The notes: generated by a model from the letters alone, not told the origin. A stretch of DNA of 64,000 nt from Sediminibacterium sp. Gen4 (GCA_013391385.1 JACBFI010000018.1:1-64000), one strand, 5' to 3'. Positions 1 to 7,878 are shown, counted from the first letter of the stretch. Translations and numbers: made by a program.

Positions 1-275
1 ATATTACCTTAGAAAACTCTAACTAAACGTGGCACTAAATTATGGGGAGCTTACACCAACACTACTCTTTAATAAATAGAAGAAAAGGGAGGTAAGATGC
101 ATTAATAAAAAACGAACGATTTCTATATTATTGAGAATCAATCGAAAAGATTATAAATTAAATAAAAGATGAAAATTATTCGCTTTTAAAACTTAGAGTG
201 CGTGAAATCAAATAAACGAGTGTGTGAAACACTAGTGTTTTTGATCTAGTCTTCACACATCTAACCTTTATTTTA
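1..275. other. Left-edge gap of integrated element, no gene seen
   Basis: This AT-rich stretch holds no convincing gene. It contains an inverted repeat (TGTGTGAA at 221-228 and TTCACACA at 252-259) that encloses most of a 14-bp palindrome at 227-240. The structure lies just past the 3' end of the minus-strand gene at 276-656 and may end its transcript, but no clear T tract follows it. No copy of the tRNA-Arg 3' end is present here, so the far attachment site of the element must lie outside the window. Confidence 0.4.
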
Positions 276-656
276 TTAATCCAAAAAATCAAGCCTTAGT
301 TGTTCAAATACTTCATCTTCTGTTTTTCTAGGGAAACTGGAAAAATAACAATACAACCTCGAAAAGTGATTGTAGAACTCTACAGGCGTTTTATTTGAAT
401 CCTGTGAGGAAATGTAACAGAATAAAGTTTGATCGTCAGGATTTAGCTTTATAGCCCAAATGAAGCCATTTAAATTTTGATTATCTTGTAATATAGATGC
501 TAAAATGCGTTCAACAGTTTCGTCGTCATATTCGAAGGAAAGACCTTCAATTTTCATCAGCATATTGATTTGGGTCATATAATACTCTTTATTTCGAATT
601 ATCATCACATTAGGTTCATCTGCCTGCCATTTTATTTCATTGGGAAATATTCTCAT
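276..656 (-). CDS. Hypothetical protein of the integrated element
   Basis: I do not recognise this 126-residue protein. It has no signal peptide and no clear membrane segment. It is acidic with many aromatic residues (for example a SRLYCYFSSF stretch near residue 100), which suggests a small soluble protein. It lies 6 nt downstream of the excisionase-like gene on the same strand, so the two are probably co-transcribed and belong to the same mobile element. Base composition is AT-rich, like the integrase and unlike the genes right of the tRNA. It could be an accessory mobilisation or cargo gene; nothing in the sequence decides this. Confidence 0.6.
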   Translation of the reverse strand: MRIFPNEIKWQADEPNVMIIRNKEYYMTQINMLMKIEGLSFEYDDETVERILASILQDNQNLNGFIWAIKLNPDDQTLFCYISSQDSNKTPVEFYNHFSRLYCYFSSFPRKTEDEVFEQLRLDFLD

Positions 657-662
657 AGTTGA

Positions 663-908
663 TTAATTAAATAGTTTTTTTATATCGCTGTATTTGTAAT
701 AGATACTACCCCCGACTTTTTGGAATGGGAGAGTTCCATTTTTTCTTAGTGTTTCAATTTTGCTTTCGGAACATCCTAATAATTCTTTTACTTGGGAAGT
801 TCTCAAAAACTCAGGATTCTCTAAAGAAACAGGAGAAATGATCTTTTTTACTTCTTGAATGATTTCGATTTTGATTTTGGATAAGTCATCCTTTGTTAAT
901 AATTCCAT
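663..908 (-). CDS. Excisionase-like helix-turn-helix protein
   Basis: This 81-residue protein ends in a MerR/excisionase-type winged helix. Around residues 36-80 it reads FLRTSQVKELLGCSESKIETLRKNG..LPFQKVGGSIYYKYSDI, the pattern of the 'helix-turn-helix domain, excisionase family' proteins common beside Bacteroidota integrases. Residues 1-30 form a charged helix, possibly for dimerisation. It lies between the unknown gene at 276 and the integrase at 977 on the same strand. The likely role is a recombination directionality factor or a transcription factor of the element; the family does both, and the sequence does not separate them. Confidence 0.7.
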   Translation of the reverse strand: MELLTKDDLSKIKIEIIQEVKKIISPVSLENPEFLRTSQVKELLGCSESKIETLRKNGTLPFQKVGGSIYYKYSDIKKLFN

Positions 909-976
909 GGTTTTATTTTTTTATTGTTTATTATAAATATTAGATTTTAGAGGTAAAACCTGCTTTTACTATATTT

Positions 977-2197
977 TTAGCCAACTTTTTTTTCAAATCT
1001 TCCGAATGTGTTAGCCATAACACTATAGTCTTTTTCAATTTTCGCTTGTGTTATTTTGCCATATATCTGAGTCGTTTTAATATTACTGTGTGCCAACACT
1101 TTTGATAGTGTTTCTATAGGTACACCAAGTTCTAGTGAAATGGTAGCGAAAGTGTGTCGAGCTATATGACAGGTTAATGGTTTTGTTAGCTTTAATTCTT
1201 TTGCTATTGATTTTAATTTTTGATTCATTTTTTGATTACTCAAGACTGGAAACAGAACATTACGATTTTTACAGTATAAGTTATTTGAGTATTTCTCAAT
1301 TAGTTTTTCCGACTTTTCAAAAAGCGGGATTTCACATTGTTGTTTTGTTTTTCCTCTTTCAATTCGTAGGAATTTTCTTTCCTCAGTTATTATATTATTA
1401 GACGTTAATTTTTTCAAATCGCAATATGATAAACCCGTGTAAGCCATAAATAGAAATCCATCACGTACGGTTTCAAGACTAAGATCATTCGATTTAAATT
1501 CTTCAATTTGAAGTAACTCTTTCTGGGAAAGGTATTGCCTGTTCGATGGTTCTGTTTTTCCTTTGTATTTAGAGAAAGGGGTGGCATTAATCCAATCTTG
1601 TCTTAAAGCAACATTTAGTAGCGTTCTAAGCCGTTTCATATACTTGGAGGTAGTATTTGTCGAATTCTTTTCTACTGTCAAATTAAATGCCTCAAATTGA
1701 GTTATAAACCTATAGTTAATTTGATTCAAGGATATGTCAGTTAATGAATAAGAATCATTTAGGAACTTTAAAAGTTTGTTCTTAAGAGTTTGAAATTGTT
1801 TTAGCGTACTAATACTGTATTGTACTGGTACTTTGGATTCTAAGTTATTTATGTGGTAATCAATTAAAAATGATAGAGTTATGTCAGATGTTGTTTTTCC
1901 TTGTAGTAGGTTCTTAATTTTTGATGCAGATATGTCTTCGTTATTGAAAATACATGAGTCATAGCATTGATACACCTTAGTTTCAAATTCTTTGATTTGT
2001 GAATTCAAGTTACTAGCTCTTGGATGTTTCAATTTTATTTTGCCTTTCTTTTTATCCCAATATTCAGGATCAATAGAAACTCCTGTAGCTAAATTGATTG
2101 TTTCGTTGTGAATTTGGATTCGTAGCCTTACGGGTGCTAATCCCTTTGAGTTCATCTTGGATGGTATACAGTAAGTGAAAATTTTTAGTCTGTACAT
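977..2197 (-). CDS. Tyrosine recombinase/integrase (Bacteroidota type)
   Basis: This 406-residue site-specific recombinase should integrate and excise the element. The N-terminal 90 residues match the arm-type DNA-binding domain of Bacteroidota integrases (a GLAPVRLRI strand, then NLATGVSIDPEYWD). Residues 105-200 form the SAM-like core-binding domain. The catalytic domain shows HIARH (about H344, R347), LAHSN (about H370) and the nucleophile in QIYGK (about Y379). The usual first catalytic arginine, expected in the TGLxY segment, reads TGLSYCDL, so it is replaced by Ser; IntDOT-type enzymes also lack this Arg. The gene starts about 225 nt from tRNA-Arg(CCT), whose 3' end faces it, a classical integration target. 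Confidence 0.92.
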   Translation of the reverse strand: MYRLKIFTYCIPSKMNSKGLAPVRLRIQIHNETINLATGVSIDPEYWDKKKGKIKLKHPRASNLNSQIKEFETKVYQCYDSCIFNNEDISASKIKNLLQGKTTSDITLSFLIDYHINNLESKVPVQYSISTLKQFQTLKNKLLKFLNDSYSLTDISLNQINYRFITQFEAFNLTVEKNSTNTTSKYMKRLRTLLNVALRQDWINATPFSKYKGKTEPSNRQYLSQKELLQIEEFKSNDLSLETVRDGFLFMAYTGLSYCDLKKLTSNNIITEERKFLRIERGKTKQQCEIPLFEKSEKLIEKYSNNLYCKNRNVLFPVLSNQKMNQKLKSIAKELKLTKPLTCHIARHTFATISLELGVPIETLSKVLAHSNIKTTQIYGKITQAKIEKDYSVMANTFGRFEKKVG

Positions 2198-2360
2198 AAT
2201 TCTGTCTTTTTATGGTTTTATTGCCTTTATATCCCTTATAAATATCAGTTGACCTATATCGAACGATTGTCAAAAGGCTACTTTTTGAAAAAAAATATCA
2301 GGTTACTAAATGGGTTACCTTAAAAAAAAGGTGAAAAAGGCTTTTAAGGAGGGTAGAAAA

Positions 2361-2397
2361 CAAAAAAAGCACATGAAAAATGAATTTCATGCGCTTT
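2361..2397 (-). terminator. Intrinsic terminator downstream of tRNA-Arg
   Basis: Arms at 2366-2378 and 2385-2397 pair with a single mismatch (A2371 with C2392). On the minus strand the hairpin is followed by a run of seven T. It lies 25 nt past the tRNA 3' end and should end the tRNA transcript. Confidence 0.75.
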
Positions 2398-2421
2398 AAT
2401 GCTGAATAAAGTCAGTGGTTG

Positions 2422-2493
2422 TAGTCCCGACAGGAATCGAACCTGTATCTAAAGTTTAGGAAACTTCTATTCTATCCATTGAACTACGGGACC
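2422..2493 (-). tRNA. tRNA-Arg (anticodon CCT)
   Basis: The 72-nt minus-strand sequence folds as a full cloverleaf. The acceptor pairs GGTCCCG with CGGGACT (G1-U72 wobble). The D arm is GTTC/GAAT. The anticodon stem GAAGT/ACTTT surrounds loop TTCCTAA, with anticodon CCT reading AGG. The T arm is ACAGG-TTCGATT-CCTGT and the discriminator is A. CCA is not encoded. Its 3' end faces the tyrosine recombinase gene, which suggests it served as the integration target. Confidence 0.93.
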
Positions 2494-2502
2494 AGTGAAA
2501 TC

Positions 2503-2702
2503 AGAAACAGAGGAATAAGGAATAAGAAATGTCCAAATTCGATGTTCGAATTTCTATTTAAAGGAACTTGTATTCAAAGTTTTGTCCCCACAGTACTGTT
2601 GGGATATTTATCTCCGCCGAGGCGGAAACTACGGGAACGGGGAAAATAAGAAACAGAGAAATATGGAATAAGAAATATCCAAAAATCAATGTTCAAATTC
2701 TA
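2503..2702. repeat. Imperfect direct repeat copying the tRNA-Arg upstream flank
   Basis: The segment 2503-2555 recurs at 2650-2702 with about ten differences; both start AGAAACAGAG and end near TTCAAATTCT or TTCGAATTTCT. The similarity extends left: the tRNA 5' end plus flank at 2481-2502 (gaactacgggacc...) resembles 2629-2649 (gaaactacgggaac...). The second copy therefore looks like a decayed duplication of the tRNA 5' end and its upstream flank. Most of the gap 2494-2770 is made of these two copies. Confidence 0.6.
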
Positions 2703-2770
2703 CCATCGCAAAAATAGTGGTTTAGAGGTATGGGTGTTGGGATTTCTGTATTTTTAGAGGCTTAACCCCA

Positions 2771-3226
2771 ATGTATGCGTATACTCTTTTATACTCTTTG
2801 TTTGTAGCCATTGTAACCAATGCTGATGCACAACAAACGAAAATTTCTATTCAGCTGAATCATACCGCCATTTATGTGAAAGATTTGCAGAAAGCAGCTT
2901 TCTTTTATGAGCATGTGATCGGATTGGATACAATTCCGGAGCCCTTTCCCATCGGTCGTCACAAATGGTTTCGGATTAGACCGAAAATGGCATTGCATAT
3001 TATCTCAGGTGCTGCGGAGAGTAAAGAATATTATAAGAACCAACACACTTGTTTTAGTGTGAGTAATATGCAATTATTTGTGGATCGACTTAAAAAGAAC
3101 AACATTGTTTTCGAAGACGTAAATGCTAACCCGGGATCCATCACCATAAGAATAGACGAGATTCAGCAAATCTGGTTCCGTGATCCGGATGGATATTGGA
3201 TTGAGGTGAATGACGCGAGGGAATAA
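2771..3226 (+). CDS. Exported VOC-family (glyoxalase-like) protein
   Basis: This 151-residue protein carries a vicinal-oxygen-chelate domain. HTAIYVKDLQKAAFFYEHVIGLD (from about residue 31) is the classic first beta-alpha-beta unit, and WFRDPDGYWIEV near the C-terminus is the classic last strand. Metal ligands would be the first His and the Glu of WIEV. Residues 1-20 (MYAYTLLYSLFVAIVTNADA) look like a signal peptide with cleavage before QQ, so it should act in the periplasm. The substrate cannot be inferred; the family covers lyases, dioxygenases and resistance proteins. A word-repeat hairpin starts at the stop codon. Confidence 0.8.
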   Translation: MYAYTLLYSLFVAIVTNADAQQTKISIQLNHTAIYVKDLQKAAFFYEHVIGLDTIPEPFPIGRHKWFRIRPKMALHIISGAAESKEYYKNQHTCFSVSNMQLFVDRLKKNNIVFEDVNANPGSITIRIDEIQQIWFRDPDGYWIEVNDARE

Positions 3227-3294
3227 TGTCTGATGTAGGATGTCTGATTTGAGGGTTTCTTTATATCCGACATCCGACATCCTACATCAGACAT
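3226..3294. repeat. Word-repeat palindrome, GTCTGAT family
   Basis: Arms 3226-3248 and 3272-3294 are 23-nt inverted repeats with one mismatch. Each arm is built from repeated words of the GATGTCTGAT/GATGTAG type. The loop is about 23 nt. The element lies between the VOC gene and the TPR gene and may end or process transcripts. Confidence 0.8.
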
Positions 3295-3301
3295 TTCTCT
3301 C

Positions 3302-3309
3302 TATCTTTG
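3302..3309 (+). promoter_or_regulatory. -7 promoter element TATCTTTG
   Basis: The octamer matches the Bacteroidota consensus TAnnTTTG and lies 18 nt before the ATG of the TPR gene at 3328. No clear -33 TTTG is seen at the expected distance. Confidence 0.5.
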
Positions 3310-3327
3310 CCCCTCTCAAAACAGTCT

Positions 3328-3981
3328 ATGAAATTTTATAATATTATCATTAAATACCGCTTCTGGCTCAGTTTGGTGTTGATTGCGGGTGGGGTGGCTT
3401 TGAATATGACGGGTACGGGGTTTTGGCCTACTTTTCCCATCTATTTTATTGCTTTGATCGGATTATTGAGCCATTTTTTCATTGGTCCACTTCGTTTGAT
3501 TCAGGAGCCGATGGAATCGGGCAATATTGAAGAAGTGGAAAGAATCCTGAATTCGATCTGGTTCCCCAATTTATTGTACAAACCTGTTCGTTCTACTTAT
3601 TACACCATCAAGGGTAATCTGGCGATGATGAAGCAGGATTTTGATTCTGCTGAAAAACATTTAAAGAAAAGTACCGATCTGGGTTCTCCGATGCCCGAGG
3701 CGGAAGGCGCTAACAAATTACAACTGGGTATGATGGCCATGCAACGTGGTGATCTAAAGCAAGGCGAAAGTTATATCCGTGCCGCTATCCGTGCCGGTAT
3801 TCCTGATAAAGAAAGTGAAGCAGTGGCTTATCTCACCATGTGCCAGATCTTCATGAACAAAAGAGAGTTCCGCGCCGCCAAAGACTTCTTCCGCAAAGCC
3901 AAAGCTTGTAAACCCACTACCAAACAAGTGGTGGATCAGATTAAGGAAGTGGAGAAATATATTTCGAGGGTACCGGGGTAG
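3328..3981 (+). CDS. Membrane-anchored tetratricopeptide-repeat protein
   Basis: This protein has 217 residues. Two hydrophobic segments (about residues 10-30 and 36-58) form a membrane hairpin. From about residue 85 onward, helical repeats of TPR type follow (for example GNLAMMKQDFDSAEKHLKKS and QLGMMAMQRGDLKQGESYIR), probably facing the cytoplasm as a protein-interaction platform. The start was set at ATG 3328, close behind the TATCTTTG promoter element; a TTG upstream is in frame but overlaps that element. The gene is flanked on both sides by GTCTGAT-family palindromes. No specific partner can be inferred. Confidence 0.75.
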   Translation: MKFYNIIIKYRFWLSLVLIAGGVALNMTGTGFWPTFPIYFIALIGLLSHFFIGPLRLIQEPMESGNIEEVERILNSIWFPNLLYKPVRSTYYTIKGNLAMMKQDFDSAEKHLKKSTDLGSPMPEAEGANKLQLGMMAMQRGDLKQGESYIRAAIRAGIPDKESEAVAYLTMCQIFMNKREFRAAKDFFRKAKACKPTTKQVVDQIKEVEKYISRVPG

Positions 3982-3983
3982 AA

Positions 3984-4053
3984 ATGTAGGATGTCGGATG
4001 TCTGATTTGAGAGATTCCTAATATCCCTATATCAGACATCCGACATCCTACAT
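3984..4053. repeat. Word-repeat palindrome, GTCTGAT family (second copy)
   Basis: Arms 3984-4006 and 4031-4053 are a perfect 23-bp inverted repeat made of ATGTAGG, ATGTCGG and ATGTCTGAT words. It has the same word family as 3226-3294 but a different word order, so it is not a simple copy. Confidence 0.85.
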
Positions 4054-4067
4054 CAGCGATAAAAAAA

Positions 4068-4541
4068 ATGTTAATCCTACAAAAAATATCATCAGATGTT
4101 GCCGCATTGGAAACTGTGCGGCAGCTTTTTTTGGAGTATGCAGATGAACTGCAGGAAAATTTATGTTTCCAAAGTTTTGATGCCGAAGTGAAAGACCCTT
4201 TGAAGAAATATGGTCCGCCAAAAGGAGCTTTGTTTATTGCTTATTGGAATGAAGTACCCGCAGGATGTATTGCTTTGCAACCTTTGAAAGAAGAAGGGGT
4301 ATGTGAAATGAAACGTCTCTATGTAAAACCTGCACTCAGAAAGTATGGAATAGGACGCTCTTTGGTTGAGCAATTAATAACTGAATCATATCAACTGGGA
4401 TATAATGAGATGCGACTGGATACTTTGGAGAGATTAAAACCCGCTATCTCACTGTATAAAAGTTTAGGTTTCGAAAATATGCAAGCTTATAATGAGAATC
4501 CACTTTCAGGTGTAGTATACATGGAAAAGAAAATCCAGTAA
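4068..4541 (+). CDS. GNAT-family N-acetyltransferase
   Basis: This 157-residue acetyl-CoA-dependent N-acetyltransferase has a complete GNAT fold. CEMKRLYVKPALRKYGIGRSLVEQL (about residues 84-108) is motif A, with an acetyl-CoA pyrophosphate loop of the R-x2-G-x-G type (RKYGIG). Motif B follows (EMRLDTLERLKPAISLYKSLGF), then a typical C-terminal strand GVVYMEK. Length is normal for a single-domain GNAT. The substrate is unknown. A decayed copy of its C-terminal part lies at 5480-5637, beyond the CHRD gene, so this locus was partly duplicated. Confidence 0.88.
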   Translation: MLILQKISSDVAALETVRQLFLEYADELQENLCFQSFDAEVKDPLKKYGPPKGALFIAYWNEVPAGCIALQPLKEEGVCEMKRLYVKPALRKYGIGRSLVEQLITESYQLGYNEMRLDTLERLKPAISLYKSLGFENMQAYNENPLSGVVYMEKKIQ

Positions 4542-4558
4542 GTTGTAGTATCATCTTA

Positions 4559-4603
4559 TTAAAAGGCCATTGACGAAATAGATATTTTGTCAATGGCCTT
4601 TTA
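4559..4603. terminator. Bidirectional intrinsic terminator
   Basis: Perfect 14-bp arms AAAAGGCCATTGAC (4561-4574) and GTCAATGGCCTTTT (4589-4602) lie between the convergent GNAT and CHRD genes. A/T tracts flank both sides, so it can serve both transcripts. Confidence 0.85.
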
Positions 4604-4620
4604 GTTTGGAAAATTATTGG

Positions 4621-5436
4621 TTAACGAATTTGTCCTCGTACGATACCCGAGGGTCTATTCGTTGAGTGAACATTTACATACAAAGCATCTGTTTTGATAG
4701 CCGTTAGAATGGCGGTAGTAGGTGTAAAAATTTTAGTAACACCAAAGTCAGCAGCACTTTCACATATTCCGATCAGCACTCCACCATTTGTACCGGCAGC
4801 ACCTGTATGGATATGTCCGGCTGTCAAAGCATCTCCTGCTTCCACATTCGTTACAGTTACTTTACTATACAGTTTGTTATCAGCGGTAATTCTAAGTAAA
4901 GCCATACCAGTTGCCGTAGTATTTACTGCAGGCACTTCATTCATTCCTGATAATGCCACACTGGAAGCAAAAGTTACACCGTTGAATACTTGACCTCTAA
5001 TAATTCCAGCAGGTACTTGTGTGGAGTGTACATTGAGATAGATATCAGCAGTACCATTCATCAAAGTGTCGATAAAAGAACTGCGTACATTCATCAGTTT
5101 GGCTTTTACCATATTACCCATTACAGTAGGATTTAAATCTACCACTACACCACCATTGGTAACAGGATCTCCAACATGAAAATGACCTGCTGTGATATTA
5201 TCACTTGAAGCAAGTCCGGTTATGGTAATATCCACTGTTACAGATTTGTCACTGAAAACTTTTATAGAGGCGGTGCCTGTTTCAGTTCTACCAGATGGTT
5301 GTGGATTTTCATTTGCTGCTGCCAGTAAAACGGTAATTTCTTTTGTTACAGTTGCTGCAGGAACTGTTTCTTTTTTACAAGAAATTGCAGTAATTGTAAA
5401 CAAAGCTGCAATAGCGATCACATTGATTTTTTTCAT
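4621..5436 (-). CDS. CHRD-domain lipoprotein
   Basis: This protein has 271 residues. A lipoprotein signal is clear: MKKINVIAIAALFTI, then TAISC with the lipobox Cys near residue 20. Two CHRD (chordin-type) domains follow, about residues 32-145 and 150-271, each ending in the hallmark NVHST..PSGIVRGQI or NVHSTQVPAGIIRGQV. Each carries the conserved GHFHVG or GHIHTG motif. Bacterial CHRD proteins are surface or periplasmic and of unknown function. It stands alone and is convergent with the GNAT gene. Confidence 0.88.
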   Translation of the reverse strand: MKKINVIAIAALFTITAISCKKETVPAATVTKEITVLLAAANENPQPSGRTETGTASIKVFSDKSVTVDITITGLASSDNITAGHFHVGDPVTNGGVVVDLNPTVMGNMVKAKLMNVRSSFIDTLMNGTADIYLNVHSTQVPAGIIRGQVFNGVTFASSVALSGMNEVPAVNTTATGMALLRITADNKLYSKVTVTNVEAGDALTAGHIHTGAAGTNGGVLIGICESAADFGVTKIFTPTTAILTAIKTDALYVNVHSTNRPSGIVRGQIR

Positions 5437-5479
5437 TGAAATAAGGTTGTAGGTTGAATAATGTTGTCACCTTATTTAC

Positions 5480-5637
5480 GAGGGGTTGAGATATTTGGAT
5501 GTATCAGAGGGAAAAATCTTCTTATGGAAGCATGTATCTGCATCAAACAATACGAAAAATACAGCTTCAAAGTGATCAATGCGTATTATGAGAACCCTTT
5601 ACCAGGGGTGGTTTACATGGAGAAGGGTGAAAAGTGA
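5480..5637 (+). pseudogene. GNAT acetyltransferase C-terminal remnant
   Basis: From 5524 to the TGA at 5635-5637 the plus strand reads a peptide containing INAYYENPLPGVVYMEKGEK. This closely matches the C-terminus of the GNAT gene at 4068-4541 (MQAYNENPLSGVVYMEKKIQ). Upstream similarity is weak and out of frame, and there is no start or acetyl-CoA motif, so this is a broken duplicate. Its last codons run into the GTGAAAAG-family palindrome. Confidence 0.75.
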
Positions 5638-5693
5638 AAGGTCAAAAGTGAAAGGGATATAACTCCTTTCACTTTTGACCTTTCACCTTTCAC
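5627..5693. repeat. Word-repeat palindrome, GTGAAAAG family
   Basis: Arms 5627-5655 and 5665-5693 pair over 29 bp with one mismatch. The arm is a tandem of GTGAAAAG, GTGAAAGG and TCAAAA words. It ends five nt before the stop codon of the S10 peptidase gene (minus strand), where it may act as a terminator. Confidence 0.85.
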
Positions 5694-5697
5694 TTCA

Positions 5698-7254
5698 TTA
5701 ATATTTCGCCGGTGTCCCAGGCTTTGCAATCGTTCTTTTGATAAAATTTCTCAGGTTATTATTACTCTTCTCTAAGTCTTCTTTCCGCAGGTACATCATG
5801 TGTCCGCTGCGGTAACCTTCCCAACTCATGCGGTCTTTCAAACGACCACTGGGATCCATTTGCCATAAGTTGTATTGGGCATTGAAATAATCACAAGCCC
5901 CATCATAATAACCGGATTGTACCAATACATGCAAGAATGGATTTTCTGCCATAGCAGTACGGAGGTTATCTCCTGTTCTGTCGTTGGTGCGATCCCATGG
6001 GTTTACAGGTCCGAAAACATAGTAACGCTGATCCGTTTTATACTTCAATTCTTCGCGTAAGTACATATTGATAGCAGGTGTGAAAGAATGTTCCCATGAT
6101 AACAATTCGGAATTGTAATCAGGCGACTCACCTGCATCCTTTTTATCGATGCCTTTGTAACGCGAGTCGAGACGACCAACTGTAAAACCTTCTTCACGCA
6201 ATAATTCTTTCCAGAATAAGCTAGTAGCAACATCGAGGTTATTTTGTAAGATCACTTTTTCATTGATACCTGAATAACGCGACATTTTCGCAGCAATCTC
6301 TTTTCTTTCGGCATCACCCAAGAGCCAACCTTTATTGATGGCTGGAATCAGTTCATTCAAAGTAAATGCTTCTACCTCTGGTAGCATATCTGTCAGGTCT
6401 TTTTTCTGTAGATCGGCAGGTAATTTCTTATGATACCAAGCGGTAGCAGCGTAATAAGGTAAACGTAATGCCGCAGCTTCTCTTGGACTTCTTTCAATAC
6501 CTAAAGTAGTGGGGGAAACGAGAATTACACCATTCAAAAACATCCAGTGTGCATTTTGTAATTCAAGTGCCAGTCCGGAAACACGTGTGGTACCATAGCT
6601 TTCACCAATTAAATATTTGGGAGAAGCCCAACGGTTCATACGTGTAACAAAAGTATTGATCCACTCAGCGAGGTATTGTACGTCTGCACGAACACCAAAG
6701 AATCGGGTAGTAGGAATGTCTTTGCTGATGGGACGAGAGAAACCTGTGTTCACAGGATCTACGTATACAATATCACATACATCCAAAACAGAATGTGGAT
6801 TGTCTTTCATGCCATAAGGCTGAATGGGATAACCTTCATCATCAATATTTAGAATACGCGGTCCTGTATAACCGATCTGCATCCATAATGCAGCAGTGCC
6901 CGGACCACCATTGAATGAGATGAGCAAAGGACGGGTTGATTTATCTTTTACATCTGTTCTTTCATAATAAGTAAAGAATACACCGGCTTCAACTTTGCCA
7001 TCCTTGTCCCACACAGGCATAGTACCCACTGTTGCTTTATAAGGAACACGAACACCTTTGATGGTGGCTTCATGTTCTGAACTAACAGTGGCATCCGGAT
7101 TGAATGGAATATTAAAGGACGCCATTTTCGGATCAGCCGCGGCTGATGATGAAGCCGCAGTATTGGTAGCACCTGTGGTGGGTCCGGTCGGACGTTGTGC
7201 CATAATTCCGGTTGCTATGCTTAAAGCAATACAACCCAATAAGATCTTTTTCAT
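5698..7254 (-). CDS. S10-family serine carboxypeptidase-like protein
   Basis: This protein has 518 residues. A signal peptide (MKKILLGCIALSIATGIMAQ) is followed by a Pro/Thr/Ala-rich linker. The body is a peptidase S10 alpha/beta hydrolase. FNGGPGTAALW forms the oxyanion region, IGESYGTTR holds the nucleophile Ser, GYYDGACDYF is in the Asp region and GYRSGHMMYL gives the catalytic His. Expected location is periplasm or outside, with release of C-terminal amino acids from peptides. Length is normal for bacterial members. It is a single gene, bounded by word-repeat palindromes on both sides. Confidence 0.88.
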   Translation of the reverse strand: MKKILLGCIALSIATGIMAQRPTGPTTGATNTAASSSAAADPKMASFNIPFNPDATVSSEHEATIKGVRVPYKATVGTMPVWDKDGKVEAGVFFTYYERTDVKDKSTRPLLISFNGGPGTAALWMQIGYTGPRILNIDDEGYPIQPYGMKDNPHSVLDVCDIVYVDPVNTGFSRPISKDIPTTRFFGVRADVQYLAEWINTFVTRMNRWASPKYLIGESYGTTRVSGLALELQNAHWMFLNGVILVSPTTLGIERSPREAAALRLPYYAATAWYHKKLPADLQKKDLTDMLPEVEAFTLNELIPAINKGWLLGDAERKEIAAKMSRYSGINEKVILQNNLDVATSLFWKELLREEGFTVGRLDSRYKGIDKKDAGESPDYNSELLSWEHSFTPAINMYLREELKYKTDQRYYVFGPVNPWDRTNDRTGDNLRTAMAENPFLHVLVQSGYYDGACDYFNAQYNLWQMDPSGRLKDRMSWEGYRSGHMMYLRKEDLEKSNNNLRNFIKRTIAKPGTPAKY

Positions 7255-7339
7255 AGTAAGCAGATAGTTGGTGATTGGAATAAGTTCGAATATAAATCGA
7301 AGTGGGGAATTGTATGGGATTAATCGGTGGGGAAGGGGT

Positions 7340-7427
7340 GTGAATGGTGAATGGTGAATTGTGAATAGTGAGTAGTGAGTGTGGAAAGAGGGGGAGCTTT
7401 TAATGATTCATTCCATTCACCATTCAC
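7340..7427. repeat. Word-repeat palindrome, GTGAATG family
   Basis: Arms GTGAATGGTGAATGG (7340-7354) and its complement at 7413-7427 are perfect over 15 bp. The left side continues with further GTGAATTGTGAATAGTGAG-like words. It lies upstream of the S10 gene and of the small ORF at 7475. Confidence 0.8.
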
Positions 7428-7474
7428 ATGACAATTATCATAAAATAATGCCCACCTAATGAGTACCTTGTAAC

Positions 7475-7564
7475 ATGAAATCAAAATGGTTGCGGTTGGC
7501 TTTGGTGTGTGTGATTTGTGTGGCATTGGTATGGCTGATCGTATGGCTTTTTCAATCTCGTTAA
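7475..7564 (+). CDS. Possible 29-residue single-span membrane peptide
   Basis: A short frame starts at ATG 7475 and ends with TAA 7562-7564. The product is MKSKWLRL followed by about 18 hydrophobic residues (ALVCVICVALVWLIVWLF) and QSR. This is a basic-hydrophobic-basic layout typical of small membrane proteins. It ends 14 nt before the DUF2892 gene, consistent with a two-gene unit. It may also be only a leader or a chance frame. Confidence 0.35.
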   Translation: MKSKWLRLALVCVICVALVWLIVWLFQSR

Positions 7565-7578
7565 CTAAACACTTCTAT

Positions 7579-7779
7579 ATGAAAGCAAACATGGGTAATG
7601 CAGATAGAGTCATTCGCGTAATACTGGCAATTGTTTTTGCAGTCTTGTATTTCACCGGAACAGTATCTGGTACTTGGGGTACTGTGTTAGTTGTACTAGG
7701 GGGCATCTTCTTAGCTACATCGGTGATTGGTTTTTGTCCCTTGTATACGTTGGTGGGGGTGAATACGTGTAGGAAATAG
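7579..7779 (+). CDS. DUF2892 (YgaP transmembrane-like) small membrane protein
   Basis: This protein has 66 residues. It starts with the family signature MGNADRVIRVILAIVFAVLYF (after the residues MKAN), continues with a second hydrophobic helix, and ends GFCPLYTLVGVNTCRK, where the FCPLY..G.NTC motif is typical of DUF2892/YgaP-TM. Family members are short two-helix inner-membrane proteins; some are fused to rhodanese domains, but here the domain stands alone. Start is ATG 7579; an upstream in-frame ATG at 7486 would overlap the small ORF and give a non-family N-terminus. Confidence 0.85.
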   Translation: MKANMGNADRVIRVILAIVFAVLYFTGTVSGTWGTVLVVLGGIFLATSVIGFCPLYTLVGVNTCRK

Positions 7780-7878
7780 CTGATGGTTAATAGCTAATGG
7801 TCAATAGTCCATAGTTAGAACCGGTGAGAATGAGTTGTTCCTAGCTATGGACTATGATCTATTAGCCATAGGCTAGAT
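7780..7878. repeat. Word-repeat palindrome, AATAGTCCATAG family
   Basis: The left arm, with the words TTAATAGCTAATGG and TCAATAGTCCATAG, pairs imperfectly with CTAGCTATGGACTATGATC and TATTAGCCATAG on the right. It starts right after the DUF2892 stop codon. Confidence 0.65.
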
